NCBI RefSeq assembly: GCF_016919165.1 | Contig: NZ_JAFFPS010000010.1 | Location: 62,001-126,000 of the forward strand | Source: Leptospira chreensis | GTDB taxonomy: Bacteria; Spirochaetota; Leptospiria; Leptospirales; Leptospiraceae | Reading direction: 5' to 3' | Length of the DNA stretch: 64,000 nucleotides | Shown here: positions 17,977 to 27,161 of the stretch, in pieces | Layout: each line of letters begins with the position of its first letter | Numbering within the stretch: position 1 is the first letter of the stretch | Translations under genes and position numbers: made by a program | The notes under the pieces: generated by a model | The model's input: the letters and a program-made list of their open reading frames with translations, nothing else | Told to the model about the DNA's origin: nothing | Database searches by the model: none

Positions 17977-18645
17977 ATGAAAAAGGTATTATTTGTTTTA
18001 ACAAGCCATGGAGAAAAAGGAAATGCAGGTTCCACCGGTTACCATTTGGGAGAGGTCTCTCATCCCTGGAAGGTGTTTCACGATGCCGGTGTGGAGATGG
18101 ATTTCATGAGTCCTAAGGGGGGCGAGCCACCAGTCGATGGATTTGATTTGGAAGATCCAACGAACATGGAATTTTGGAACCACCCCACTTACAAAGAAAA
18201 ACGCATCCATACCCAATCACCAAAAGAGATCAACCCAAGTGATTATTCGGCGATCTACTTTGCAGGAGGACATGGAACGATGTGGGACTTTCCAGACAAT
18301 GCCGAGTTACAAGAGCTGACTAAAACCATCTACGAATCAGGTGGGATTGTGGGAGCGGTATGTCACGGCCCTTCGGCTCTTGTGAATGTAAAACTATCCA
18401 ATGGAACGAAACTCATTGCCGGAAAACGAGTGAATGGATTTTCCAATGAGGAAGAGGCGATTGTCAAACTAGAGGGAGTGGTTCCCTTTCTTTTGGAAAA
18501 CCAATTGATTGCCGCAGGGGGAAAGTATTCGAAATCAGCACCTTGGAATACTCATGTAGAAGTCAATGAACGACTGGTGACGGGACAAAATCCGCAGTCA
18601 GCAAAGGCAGTAGGAGAAGCCATTCTTAGTTTATTAAAAAAATAA
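17977..18645 (+). CDS. DJ-1/PfpI family protein (Hsp31/glyoxalase III-like)
   Basis: 222 aa, class I glutamine amidotransferase-like fold. The nucleophile elbow AVCHGP carries Cys129, with Glu26 (LGEVSHP) and His130 nearby, as in Hsp31-like glutathione-independent glyoxalase III and related chaperones. YFAGGHGTMWDFPD is diagnostic for this branch. Likely role: removing methylglyoxal or repairing glycated proteins. Regulation by the divergent LysR protein is inferred from position only. Confidence 0.87.
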   Translation: MKKVLFVLTSHGEKGNAGSTGYHLGEVSHPWKVFHDAGVEMDFMSPKGGEPPVDGFDLEDPTNMEFWNHPTYKEKRIHTQSPKEINPSDYSAIYFAGGHGTMWDFPDNAELQELTKTIYESGGIVGAVCHGPSALVNVKLSNGTKLIAGKRVNGFSNEEEAIVKLEGVVPFLLENQLIAAGGKYSKSAPWNTHVEVNERLVTGQNPQSAKAVGEAILSLLKK

Positions 18646-18682
18646 TCAGAACCGGTTTCTAAAGAATCGCTACCATTTGCTA

Positions 18683-20173
18683 TCAGGGCTTTGTGGAAAC
18701 ACGAGGCCCTTTGGTTTTCTTTTCTTTGAGCCCCAAAAGGTCTTTCACGATTCCAAATACATCTTTGACGGATTGGAAGGAATGTTCCTTCCCTCGCGGA
18801 TCATATACCAAACCAATGGTTTTCATTTCCGGGTTTGCATTCCAATACCCATGCCCGTGAATCGGGGTTTGTGATTTAGTAAACACCTCTCCCTTTCTTG
18901 TCCCACTAAAGAACATGGACTGAGAGGTTCGAAGGAGTCCCAAGGCTTGGGGATGGATTTGGGACTGAATCCAATGGATATGCAAAGCGTTTGCATATCC
19001 AGGCAAAACGGTTGGAATCCTTTCTGAAGGAATCTTAGCAATCTCTAAAGGACGTCCCTCTTCACCTAACAATTTGCTGGATGCCGAAACCCATTCAGCC
19101 CCAGGGCAGGAATTTTGAATCTCAGAAACGATCGATTGGATCTCCTCCTCCGAAACATTGGAATTAGCACCAGGCAAAAGGATGGCCGTGCCCCCTGAAC
19201 TTTTAAAGGTTAATCGGTAAGTTCCCGCTTCATCGCTGATATAACCTTTTTGTCTTAAAATCACATTGGGTGCACAAACAGAGTCTGCCGAATGGAAACC
19301 GTGATCGGAAACAATCACAAGAGTTGGCCCTTTTGGAGAAAAGGCCCCTACCGATTGTAAAAATTCGAAAATGGCTTTGTCTATCTCCACCAATCGCTGC
19401 AAAGCTTTTTCGGAACCGGGACCAAATCCGTGGTGGTTTGTATCCAAATCTGTAGTGTATACAAACATAAGATCCGGTTTTTTATTTTGAAAAAGCCAGG
19501 TCGCTGTTTTTAATTTGATTTCATCTTTGGCAACATCATTTAACGGAGATCCTACGGCAAGTTCTGCTTCCTTATGTAAATCCTTTGTGGAAAGAACTCG
19601 CAAGAGTTTGTCATCTTCTGGGATTTTTTTTCTCCAATACTGAGGGAGATTCCAATCAATACTTGCCCCCACAGTCACGGGCCAGAAAATATTAGCCGTA
19701 GTTTTCCGATTTGCTTTTGCCAAATCCCAAAGGGTGGGAACTTTGATGTCTTCGGCATACCACATCCATCCCCCATCGTTTTTCTCAAAAGGGTCAGAAA
19801 GCGTATTGTTGTAAATTCCATGTTCGGCCGGATCCAAACCTGTTACCATAGAGGTATGAGCCGGATAAGTTACAGAAGGATTGACCGTGGCAATCTCATT
19901 TACACCATACTTCTCAAAGAGTTTGCTCAAATGCGGAAAATAGGAATGGTATTTAGGATCGGACCAGTAGTAAGCAGGGAATCCATCAATAGATAAAACA
20001 ATAGTTTGGCGAATCTTAGAAGGTTTTGATTTTCGGCTCTCGGATTTCCCTTTGGGATTTGCTTCTAGTGATAGGCAAAAAAATACAAGAACCAAAATCC
20101 AAAAAGGCAATCGAAAATGGGAGAACATTCCCCAAGAGGAGAATGTATCAATCAATGAATTCCTTCTTCGCAT
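18683..20173 (-). CDS. Exported nucleotide pyrophosphatase/phosphodiesterase (alkaline phosphatase superfamily)
   Basis: About 496 aa. The metal and nucleophile motifs are visible: LSIDGFPAYYW, nucleophile Thr in YPAHTSMVTG, DLDTNHHGFGPGS and VSDHGFH. These fit type I phosphodiesterase/NPP enzymes acting on nucleotides or phosphodiesters outside the cytoplasm. A hydrophobic signal segment (LPFWILVLVFFCLSLEA) is followed by a Lys/Ser-rich stretch. The start is uncertain: ATG 20173 lacks a ribosome site, TTG 20155 has AGAAGGA upstream, and ATG 20128 would still keep the signal sequence. Confidence 0.85.
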   Translation of the reverse strand: MRRRNSLIDTFSSWGMFSHFRLPFWILVLVFFCLSLEANPKGKSESRKSKPSKIRQTIVLSIDGFPAYYWSDPKYHSYFPHLSKLFEKYGVNEIATVNPSVTYPAHTSMVTGLDPAEHGIYNNTLSDPFEKNDGGWMWYAEDIKVPTLWDLAKANRKTTANIFWPVTVGASIDWNLPQYWRKKIPEDDKLLRVLSTKDLHKEAELAVGSPLNDVAKDEIKLKTATWLFQNKKPDLMFVYTTDLDTNHHGFGPGSEKALQRLVEIDKAIFEFLQSVGAFSPKGPTLVIVSDHGFHSADSVCAPNVILRQKGYISDEAGTYRLTFKSSGGTAILLPGANSNVSEEEIQSIVSEIQNSCPGAEWVSASSKLLGEEGRPLEIAKIPSERIPTVLPGYANALHIHWIQSQIHPQALGLLRTSQSMFFSGTRKGEVFTKSQTPIHGHGYWNANPEMKTIGLVYDPRGKEHSFQSVKDVFGIVKDLLGLKEKKTKGPRVSTKP

Positions 20174-20195
20174 AAAGACTGTTTAGCGAAAAAGA

Positions 20196-21221
20196 TTAGT
20201 ATTCTTGTTCCGAACGAGTGGAGCCAAGGAGTTCGTCTGGAATGTCCTCGATACTATCACCAATTTGGATGGCGAGACGGTTTCCCACTCTTCCCGGTGT
20301 GGCCTTAAACTTACTACGGTCTCCCACCTTTACCATAAGGTCAGTTTTGATCGGAGTGTTTTCTAGTTTGATCACATCGCCAACATGTAAATTCATGAGA
20401 TCATTGAGAGAGATGTCCACACTTCCCACTTCCGAAATCAGAGGGATTTTGACTTGGTCGAGTCGTTCTTGGATGACAGCACGGTTTTCGTCCACTTCCC
20501 CTTTACGAATCGAGGAATACCAATACTGAGCAGAAAGTTTATTGATAATTGGTTCAATGGTGATGTAGGGAATACAAAGGTTTGTCATCCCTTCCACTTC
20601 TCCCACTTTGGTTTCGAGAGTAATTAATACCACCATGTCATTGGGAGGAACGACTTGTGCGAATTGTGGGTTCGTTTCAATGTTTCCAAGTCTTGGACGT
20701 AAGTCAATTACCGTGGACCAAGATTCACGTAAGTTCCCTAGAATCCTTACAATAATCCCTTCCATTACCGAAAGCTCGATATCTGAAAGTTCTCGGTTGA
20801 CCTTAGAAGACTCTCCCTTACCACCAAACAGACGATCAATGATCGTAAAGGAAATGGAAGGGTCAATTTCTAGAATCGCAGACCCGCGAAGAGGATCCAT
20901 ATTGATTACGGCAAGGGTTGTGGGATTGGGAATGGAACGAATGAATTCTTCATAGGTCAACTGGTCTACCGATGCCACATGCACTACAACCAGGGCGCGA
21001 AGCTGTGCCGAGAGACCCGTAGTTGCCAAACGGGCAAAGGTCTCATGCATCATTTGAAGCGTGCGGATTTGGTCTTTTGAAAATTTATCCGGACGTTTGA
21101 AGTCGTAGATTTTGACTTTCTTTTGTTCCCCAACCGATGAGTATTCATCCTCAGAGACTTCCCCAGAGGAGATGGCGTTTAACAGGGCATCAATTTCGTC
21201 TTGGGAAAGGATTTCCGTCAT
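20196..21221 (-). CDS. fliM: Flagellar motor switch protein FliM
   Basis: 341 aa. The N-terminal MTEILSQDEIDALLNAISSG is the CheY-P-binding FliM peptide. The CheC-like middle domain includes LRALVVVHVASVDQLTYEEF and the C-terminal SpoA domain follows (VGDVIKLENTPI). Acts at the cytoplasmic C-ring, coupling CheY-P (a cheY gene is at 46062) to motor reversal. Its start overlaps the stop of the preceding hypothetical gene by 4 bp. Confidence 0.95.
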   Translation of the reverse strand: MTEILSQDEIDALLNAISSGEVSEDEYSSVGEQKKVKIYDFKRPDKFSKDQIRTLQMMHETFARLATTGLSAQLRALVVVHVASVDQLTYEEFIRSIPNPTTLAVINMDPLRGSAILEIDPSISFTIIDRLFGGKGESSKVNRELSDIELSVMEGIIVRILGNLRESWSTVIDLRPRLGNIETNPQFAQVVPPNDMVVLITLETKVGEVEGMTNLCIPYITIEPIINKLSAQYWYSSIRKGEVDENRAVIQERLDQVKIPLISEVGSVDISLNDLMNLHVGDVIKLENTPIKTDLMVKVGDRSKFKATPGRVGNRLAIQIGDSIEDIPDELLGSTRSEQEY

Positions 21222-22204
21222 TTTTTTACCTTTACGAGTAAGTTTTTAATCTGCCAAAATCCAACTCGGCTTCCTTCTTCTTGTCGCAAGGTGTATATAT
21301 ATTCGTACCTTGTTTTGAACCGACCCATCATTCTTTCTACATAGACCTGGACTCTTGCATCCCGTTTGGAGGGATAGTCCACATTCATGACCTTAAAGTA
21401 TTTTAAAACACCAGAGGGTGTCTCCGTCAAATACTCTTTGAAATCCTCGATGATGGTTTCCCGCTCCCCTACACCAGCTTCGGTATAGGCGCTACTGTAA
21501 CGATCATAGGCTAAAATATATTCCGAAAAATCGATCCACTTAAAGTGGTATTCCCAATGTTTTTTCATCTCGGCACCTAGGAAAAGGAAGATGGTCTCTT
21601 CGGGAGAGAGGCCACCGTTTTCAGTAATTTGGCGAGTGACAGTTTCCTTTCTTTCGGCTTTGGGATTCTGGAATAAAAAACCTAAGGTATTCTGGGAACG
21701 AAGAAAGGCAGATTTGTCCTCTGTGTAATTGGGATAAAAATACCCAGTCACATAGAATTTTTGATCTGCTAAAAAGCTATAATGTTCATCCAGATAGATG
21801 GTTTTGGAAAACGATTCGTTGCGGTGAAGGCTTACTTCTTTGTTTTCATCTCCCACTAAATTCACGATGGTGGTCCTGCGTTTCAGGATGGGATCTGGAA
21901 ATTCTGGATCTTCTATAGGAGTGAGGATACGATCATTTTCGTCTTTCACAATGATTTGGAAAGAATAACGATAATCAAAGGAAGGAAAGATGCGAACCAC
22001 TTCCTTACCGGTATTGGTGACAGTAAAAGTTAAGGGAACTCTTTCCCCTGACTGGTAATTCCGTTTCGTTAAAGACAAACTGATTTTTGACTGTAAAGAG
22101 ACAAAGTTATCAATTCGTTCTCCCCGAGCATCCCGGTCAGGAAATGCGAATAGAGAATCCACCAAAAGAATTCCAAATATGATACAAGTTCGGAGAGACC
22201 GCAT
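21218..22204 (-). CDS. Exported hypothetical protein upstream of fliM
   Basis: 328 aa with a signal peptide (LRTCIIFGILLVDSLFA). Residues about 45-170 resemble an immunoglobulin-like fold (YQSGERVPLTFTVTNTGKEVVRIFPS), similar to BsuPI-type domains, but I do not claim homology. The C-terminal half is alpha/beta with aromatic-rich helices (HWEYHFKWIDFSEYILAYDRY). ATGA overlap with fliM suggests a link to motility or only operon packing. No named family recognised. Confidence 0.65.
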   Translation of the reverse strand: MRSLRTCIIFGILLVDSLFAFPDRDARGERIDNFVSLQSKISLSLTKRNYQSGERVPLTFTVTNTGKEVVRIFPSFDYRYSFQIIVKDENDRILTPIEDPEFPDPILKRRTTIVNLVGDENKEVSLHRNESFSKTIYLDEHYSFLADQKFYVTGYFYPNYTEDKSAFLRSQNTLGFLFQNPKAERKETVTRQITENGGLSPEETIFLFLGAEMKKHWEYHFKWIDFSEYILAYDRYSSAYTEAGVGERETIIEDFKEYLTETPSGVLKYFKVMNVDYPSKRDARVQVYVERMMGRFKTRYEYIYTLRQEEGSRVGFWQIKNLLVKVKK

Positions 22205-22265
22205 ACACTTAAAGATTTCGGCAGGACTTGGGATTTACGAAAGAATTTTTAGGACATAAAACGTA

Positions 22266-22865
22266 TTAACTGGCACCCATTTTGGCTTCTGCAAGGATAT
22301 AATCCGCAATCCGAATGAGCCGGGTCATAACACTACCTAGTTTTTTGTATTGGTAGTAGTTTTCCCTTTGTTTGTCCAAATGGGGCTCCACGAGGGCCAC
22401 AGTTTTGGAGGACACTTTTAAGTTTTTGATCTCGTTGTCTGTGACCCCGTAAAGGTTGGCTTCGGAAACAAAGCGGTTCAGTTCTTTTACCAAACTCTCG
22501 TCAGTGAGATCTTGGATTTCAAATACCTTTTCAATTTTTAAAATAAAATCAGTTAACGTTCGTTTGATTTTAGATTCTTCTTCTGTAGGACGGCGTTTTG
22601 CAGTCACTTGGTTCAGGGATTCATACCTTTCCAAAGAAGTTTCATAAAGTTGGCTCATTTTTGTTTTTTGGCCAAGGATGAAGCTGATAAAACTAAGGAG
22701 TCCGACAAAGGTATCAGGGTAACGATTGATCCCCCCGATCTCATCCAAGGCATTCGCAAATGCTTCTTCATTATGAGGTACGGTCATAATGAATTTTAAC
22801 ACCGGTTCCACGGAGGACCCCGATGTGTATTTTTGGATGACTTCGATTCCTTCTAAGTAGTTCAT
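22266..22865 (-). CDS. Hypothetical helical protein
   Basis: 199 aa, no signal peptide or membrane segment. It looks mostly alpha-helical and charged (RRPTEEESKIKRTLTDFILKI). No family recognised. The start overlaps the cyclophilin gene stop (ATGA), so the two are probably translationally coupled. A 61-bp gap separates it from the next gene. Confidence 0.62.
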   Translation of the reverse strand: MNYLEGIEVIQKYTSGSSVEPVLKFIMTVPHNEEAFANALDEIGGINRYPDTFVGLLSFISFILGQKTKMSQLYETSLERYESLNQVTAKRRPTEEESKIKRTLTDFILKIEKVFEIQDLTDESLVKELNRFVSEANLYGVTDNEIKNLKVSSKTVALVEPHLDKQRENYYQYKKLGSVMTRLIRIADYILAEAKMGAS

Positions 22866-23743
22866 TGTCGTTTGTCTATGATGACAACCTTTCGGATTGT
22901 CGTCTGAAGGTTCCCTTTTTCAATGATTCGGTCAAGTACATCAAATCCAGAAACTAAAAATCCAAACACGGTGTGGAGGCCGTCCAAATGAGGAGTATCA
23001 ACTTGGTTGATAAAAAACTGCGACCCGTTGGTATTAGGACCGGCATTGGCCATAGCCAAAGATCCGCGAAGGGCTTTTTTACTAGGAAGGGCTTCATTGT
23101 AACGATAACCCACTCGGTGCAAAACTTCTAGAACCGGTAATTCCATAGCCTCTTGGTAGGCCTTTTCCACTTCAGTTCTTTTTTCTTCAAACTCAGCACG
23201 GGATTGGATTTTGAATTCGGCAAGGACAGCTCGTTGCAATTGGGCTTGGTACTGTGGGGCGTCTTTGATTTTTAATTTGTCAAGTCCCAGAGCTTTCCCG
23301 TTGATCTCATCTTCGGTTTGGTATCCAGGCCCACCGGTTCCGTCACCTCTAGGACATCCCCCTTGTGCCATAAAGTTTTCAATGACTCGGTGGAATTTGA
23401 GGCCATCGTAAAACGGGCGTCTTTCGGAACCTTTGTCCGTTTGAAATTCTTTTTCGCCTTGGGCTAGATCAATAAAGTTCTGCACTGTTTTTGGTGCTGC
23501 CGTATCATAAAGTTCTAAAACCAAATCACCAGCGGTTGTAGAAAACACAGCATAAACGGCTGGTTTCTCCGGAAGTTTGGCTGTAGTTTGGTCAACACGT
23601 TTGACAATCACCTTGGATGGAGAATACGAAACAGGTTCGTAAGTGATTTTTTTAAATCGTTGGTCACTGCAAAATATGGTTTGCGATGCGAGTAAAAAGA
23701 GAAATGCGAAGAAAGGGACTTTGTGAAAAAACTTTGGTTTCAT
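22862..23743 (-). CDS. Cyclophilin-type peptidyl-prolyl isomerase with internal insertion, probable lipoprotein
   Basis: 293 aa. A signal segment ending LLASQTIFC-S suggests either lipidation at Cys26 or export. The cyclophilin domain begins with VFSTTAGDLVLELYDTAAPK and contains FHRVIENFMAQGGC and NTNGSQFFI. Between the TEDEI and RGSLAMANAG segments an insert of about 80 charged residues splits the domain, longer than in standard small cyclophilins. Probably assists folding of exported proteins. Confidence 0.87.
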   Translation of the reverse strand: MKPKFFHKVPFFAFLFLLASQTIFCSDQRFKKITYEPVSYSPSKVIVKRVDQTTAKLPEKPAVYAVFSTTAGDLVLELYDTAAPKTVQNFIDLAQGEKEFQTDKGSERRPFYDGLKFHRVIENFMAQGGCPRGDGTGGPGYQTEDEINGKALGLDKLKIKDAPQYQAQLQRAVLAEFKIQSRAEFEEKRTEVEKAYQEAMELPVLEVLHRVGYRYNEALPSKKALRGSLAMANAGPNTNGSQFFINQVDTPHLDGLHTVFGFLVSGFDVLDRIIEKGNLQTTIRKVVIIDKRQ

Positions 23744-23745
23744 AT

Positions 23746-25176
23746 TTATTTTTTACCTTTGGATTCTATCGATTTTAGTTTTTTGGTCAATTCGTTTACC
23801 TTGGCCTTCGCACGTTTGATCTGTTCTTTTTGACGAGAAAACGAAGTTCCCCCCATCACATCTTTTTTGTCACAAGATGTTTCAAGGGAAATGGCAGCAT
23901 CATATCCGGGATCTGTGAGGACGGCATGGATTTGTCCCCTTTCCCCACTAGGGATATTAAAAAGATCATAGCCTTTAGCCGAACAATGTTTCACTAGTTC
24001 CCCAACAATTTCATGCGCAGAGCGGAAAGGAATTCCCTTCGCACTGACAAGCCAGTCAGCAAGATCCGTTGCCGTGGAAAATCCAGAACGCAAACTACGG
24101 AGTGCATTTTCTGGAAATACTTGGATTCCAAGAACCATGTCACGCACCCCTTCGATACTCAACTTGATTTGTTTGACTGTGTCAAATAACGGAAGTTTGT
24201 CTTCTTGAAAATCTCTGTTATACGAAAGAGGGGTTCCTTTCACCATCACAAGTAAATGGGTTAGACTTCCAATCACCCGGCCAGCTTTTCCACGAATGAG
24301 TTCGGCCACATCAGGATTTTTCTTCTGAGGCATAATGGAAGATCCTGTGGTGAGGTGGTCAGGGAGTTTGAAATAACTGAATTCCTGGGATGTGTAGAGA
24401 ATGATCTCTTCACAAAAACGAGATACATGGATCATAAACTGGGATGCCGCAAATAGAAATTTAAAAATATGATCCCTTTGGCTTACCGCATCGATGGAGT
24501 TTTCGGAGATTTTGGATAAAGACAAATCTTTTTTTAGAAACTCCCGATCGGTGGCGTAATTGACCCCAGCAAGAGCACCAGAACCTAACACCAATTCATC
24601 GGCTCTTTCGTAGGCATCAAGAAAATCTTCGAAGTCGCGTACGTTCGCCCAAAAATGGGATAAAAAATAATGAGAAGCGCGAATGGGTTGGGCAATCTGG
24701 AGATGGGTATATCCTGGGATTATAGTTTTGGTATGGGCTTCCGCCTTTCCCACCCAAGCAGTGAGTAAATCAAGTAGCAAAACAAGGACAGCTTCCACTT
24801 CCGATTTGATATACAAACGAACGTCTTGCGAAACTTGGTCATTACGGCTGCGACCCGTGTGGAGTTTTTTTCCCAAATCTCCCAAAAGTTCCGTTAGGCG
24901 AGATTCCACAGACATATGGATGTCTTCGTTTTCAATTTTAAACTCGAACTTTCCGGAATCAATTTCCTTTTTGATTTGGATGAGACCTGTTTCGATTTTT
25001 CTTTGTTCCGATTCCGATAAAATCCCAATTCGTTTCAACATTCGGGAATGCGAAATAGAACCTTCGATATCATGGGCATAAAGTTCTTTATCAAAACTAA
25101 TGGATTCTCCAATGCGAATCATCAGCGAAGATGGTGGTGCATCAAAACGCCCACCCCATAATTTTTTTTCTTTCAT
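23746..25176 (-). CDS. argH: Argininosuccinate lyase
   Basis: 476 aa, last step of arginine synthesis (argininosuccinate to arginine and fumarate). Fumarase/aspartase superfamily signature [12 protein letters not shown] is present, with [12 protein letters not shown] and [11 protein letters not shown] as the other two conserved regions. Family-typical length. The start overlaps the haem-protein stop (ATGA) and its end is 2 bp before the cyclophilin start, so the run from 25601 down to 22266 looks like one operon. Confidence 0.96.
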   Translation of the reverse strand: MKEKKLWGGRFDAPPSSLMIRIGESISFDKELYAHDIEGSISHSRMLKRIGILSESEQRKIETGLIQIKKEIDSGKFEFKIENEDIHMSVESRLTELLGDLGKKLHTGRSRNDQVSQDVRLYIKSEVEAVLVLLLDLLTAWVGKAEAHTKTIIPGYTHLQIAQPIRASHYFLSHFWANVRDFEDFLDAYERADELVLGSGALAGVNYATDREFLKKDLSLSKISENSIDAVSQRDHIFKFLFAASQFMIHVSRFCEEIILYTSQEFSYFKLPDHLTTGSSIMPQKKNPDVAELIRGKAGRVIGSLTHLLVMVKGTPLSYNRDFQEDKLPLFDTVKQIKLSIEGVRDMVLGIQVFPENALRSLRSGFSTATDLADWLVSAKGIPFRSAHEIVGELVKHCSAKGYDLFNIPSGERGQIHAVLTDPGYDAAISLETSCDKKDVMGGTSFSRQKEQIKRAKAKVNELTKKLKSIESKGKK

Positions 25177-25601
25177 TCTGATTCCTTATTATAAGTATCC
25201 GCCCAAACTTTCAAAATCTCTTTATCTTTTTCTGATAACTGAGCACTGGGATGTAGTAAAAGATAATCTTTCGGAGGCATCTCACCTTCCTCAACTTGTT
25301 CCCAAACTTCATATATTTTTTTGTTTTGTTTTCTTTCGATAAGTTGTCCAAACTCAGAAAAATTCAATTCTCCTCGTCCTTCCTCTACATGGTGTGAAAT
25401 CAGTAAGGAAGCAGGAAAGATATAAGAATACATAGGCCAAACGGTTTCGTTCGAATGGCAGTCATAACAGCTTCGTTTGAGGACATCTTTCACTTCTGCG
25501 TTTGTTTGGATTTCCGAAGTGATGGGAGGATTGGTTCTAGAGACAGGAAAAAATTGGAGTATGAGAAAAACTCCCAAAAGAATGAGAAAAATTCGTTTCA
25601 C
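25173..25601 (-). CDS. Small exported haem-binding (c-type) protein
   Basis: 142 aa. An N-terminal anchor ([17 protein letters not shown]) is followed by one CYDCH haem attachment motif (residues about 45-49) and [13 protein letters not shown], the pattern of the haem-binding domain family (Haem_bd). A possible axial Met lies in [12 protein letters not shown]. Likely a membrane-anchored periplasmic electron carrier. It overlaps argH by 4 bp; no oxidase or other cytochrome gene is nearby. Confidence 0.82.
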   Translation of the reverse strand: MKRIFLILLGVFLILQFFPVSRTNPPITSEIQTNAEVKDVLKRSCYDCHSNETVWPMYSYIFPASLLISHHVEEGRGELNFSEFGQLIERKQNKKIYEVWEQVEEGEMPPKDYLLLHPSAQLSEKDKEILKVWADTYNKESE

Positions 25602-25693
25602 ACAAGACAGGTTCTAAGCCTTCCTCCGAAATCAAAGTATTATTTTTCTTGCCTTATCTAGAATCCAGTATTCCTTTTCTGTAGAGGTTCCCT

Positions 25694-26149
25694 TTGGATT
25701 TTATTTTTGCAAACACACCCTATCTATGGATTTTCCTTGGAATCACTTTACTGTTTTCCGAGTTTCTCCTTCCCGGAACTTTTGTGATGTTTTTAGGAAT
25801 TGGAGCCATTTTTACCGGTATTTTTGCCCGTTTGGTGCCCATCGAATTCTACACCCAAGTTGTGGTCTGGGTACTATCTAGTCTTGTTTCCATCCTTGTG
25901 GGTGGTTCTGCTGTGAAACGGTTTTTTAAATCAGAATCTTCGGTAGATCCTTTTATCCAGGACGACTTTCTCAATCAAATTGTTCCTGTAGAAACAGACA
26001 TCCTTGTCCAAAGACATGGGGGAAAGGTCAAGTTCCAAGGTACATTATGGGATGCCATCTCCACTGGTTCCAAAATCCCTAAAGGAAACTTTGTTCGTAT
26101 TCTCTCTCGGGAAAATCTTACCTTCACTGTGGAACGAGTGGAATCTTAA
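25694..26149 (+). CDS. NfeD-like membrane protein
   Basis: 151 aa. Two to three N-terminal hydrophobic helices (LWIFLGITLLFSEFLLPGTF, then VVVWVLSSLVSILVGG) and a C-terminal OB-fold-like domain (VQRHGGKVKFQGTLWDA) match short NfeD proteins. These work with SPFH proteins, and two SPFH genes follow 90 bp downstream, supporting the call. The start is TTG 25694 with AGAGG upstream. Confidence 0.85.
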   Translation: MDFIFANTPYLWIFLGITLLFSEFLLPGTFVMFLGIGAIFTGIFARLVPIEFYTQVVVWVLSSLVSILVGGSAVKRFFKSESSVDPFIQDDFLNQIVPVETDILVQRHGGKVKFQGTLWDAISTGSKIPKGNFVRILSRENLTFTVERVES

Positions 26150-26239
26150 CGAAAGATTTCATTTTTTTTAAATACAAATAAAAAAACCTTTTCTCTTTTT
26201 CCTCTACCAATAGGGTCAAACGTCACAGAGGAGGAAACT

Positions 26240-27160
26240 ATGGGCGCAACCGTCATCGTTGTATTTTTGGTCATTGTTTATATTATTAAAAAAACAATCA
26301 TCATTGTTCCAGAACAAAGTGTTTATGTAAAAGAAAGATTAGGTGTATTGAATGGTGTTTTGAAATCGGGATTTTATTTTATGATTCCATTCGTAGACCA
26401 AATTCGTTACCGACAAAATCTAAAAGAACAAACCATTGATATCGATCCACAAGTTTGTATTACCAAGGATAACGTATCCGTTGAAGTGGATGGTGTATTG
26501 TATTTAAAAGTTGTGGATGGAGAAAAGGCATCTTATGGGATCGATAACTTTATGTTAGCGACCACTCAACTGGCACAAACCACTCTCCGTTCCGAAATTG
26601 GAAAATTAATTTTTGATAATCTACTTTCAGAAAGAGATGAAATCAATGGTCGCGTGGTTTCCAATATTGATCGTGCCACAGATCCTTGGGGAATCAAAGT
26701 CACAAGATACGAAATTCGAAATATCACTCCACCCAAACAAATCCTTCTCGAGATGGAAAACCAAATGAAATCCGAAAGGGAAAGACGAGCAGAGATCACC
26801 ATCTCCCAAGGAGAAAAGGAATCTCGGGTCAATCACTCGATTGGTGAAAGACAAGAATCCATCAACATTTCTGAAGGGGAAAAAATTCGATTAGTCAACG
26901 AAGCCGAAGGACGAGCTTTAGAGATCACTGTGATTTCCAATGCGACAGCAAAGGGTTTACAACTCATCTCCGAAGCCATTAGCAAAAAAGGCGGAAAGGA
27001 AGCCGTGAGTTTACAGATCACACAAGAGTATATGGATGCCCTTGGTCAAATTTTTAAAATTTCGAAAACCACAGTGGTTCCAGAAACCCTAGCCAACATC
27101 GGTGGAGTTTTTGAAGGCCTTTCCAAAATCACAACAAAAATCCCGCAGGTAGGAGAATAG
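26240..27160 (+). CDS. SPFH/stomatin-like membrane protein, copy 1
   Basis: 306 aa. N-terminal membrane helix (VIVVFLVIVYIIKK), then an SPFH/band 7 domain (VYVKERLGVLNGVLKSGFYFMIPF, TIDIDPQVCITKDNVSVEVDG) and a coiled-coil/flotillin-like tail with repeated EGEK and NISEGEK segments. Strong GAGGAGG ribosome site. Usually forms large oligomers at the inner membrane (QmcA, HflK/C, stomatin), modulating proteases or lipid domains. It is followed 1 bp later by a paralogue, so the pair may form a hetero-oligomer like HflK-HflC. Confidence 0.9.
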   Translation: MGATVIVVFLVIVYIIKKTIIIVPEQSVYVKERLGVLNGVLKSGFYFMIPFVDQIRYRQNLKEQTIDIDPQVCITKDNVSVEVDGVLYLKVVDGEKASYGIDNFMLATTQLAQTTLRSEIGKLIFDNLLSERDEINGRVVSNIDRATDPWGIKVTRYEIRNITPPKQILLEMENQMKSERERRAEITISQGEKESRVNHSIGERQESINISEGEKIRLVNEAEGRALEITVISNATAKGLQLISEAISKKGGKEAVSLQITQEYMDALGQIFKISKTTVVPETLANIGGVFEGLSKITTKIPQVGE

Positions 27161-27161
27161 T

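Noticed and set aside
18646..18682. AACCGGTT palindrome as terminator between the DJ-1 and phosphodiesterase genes
   Set aside because: Too short and not followed by a T-run in either direction.
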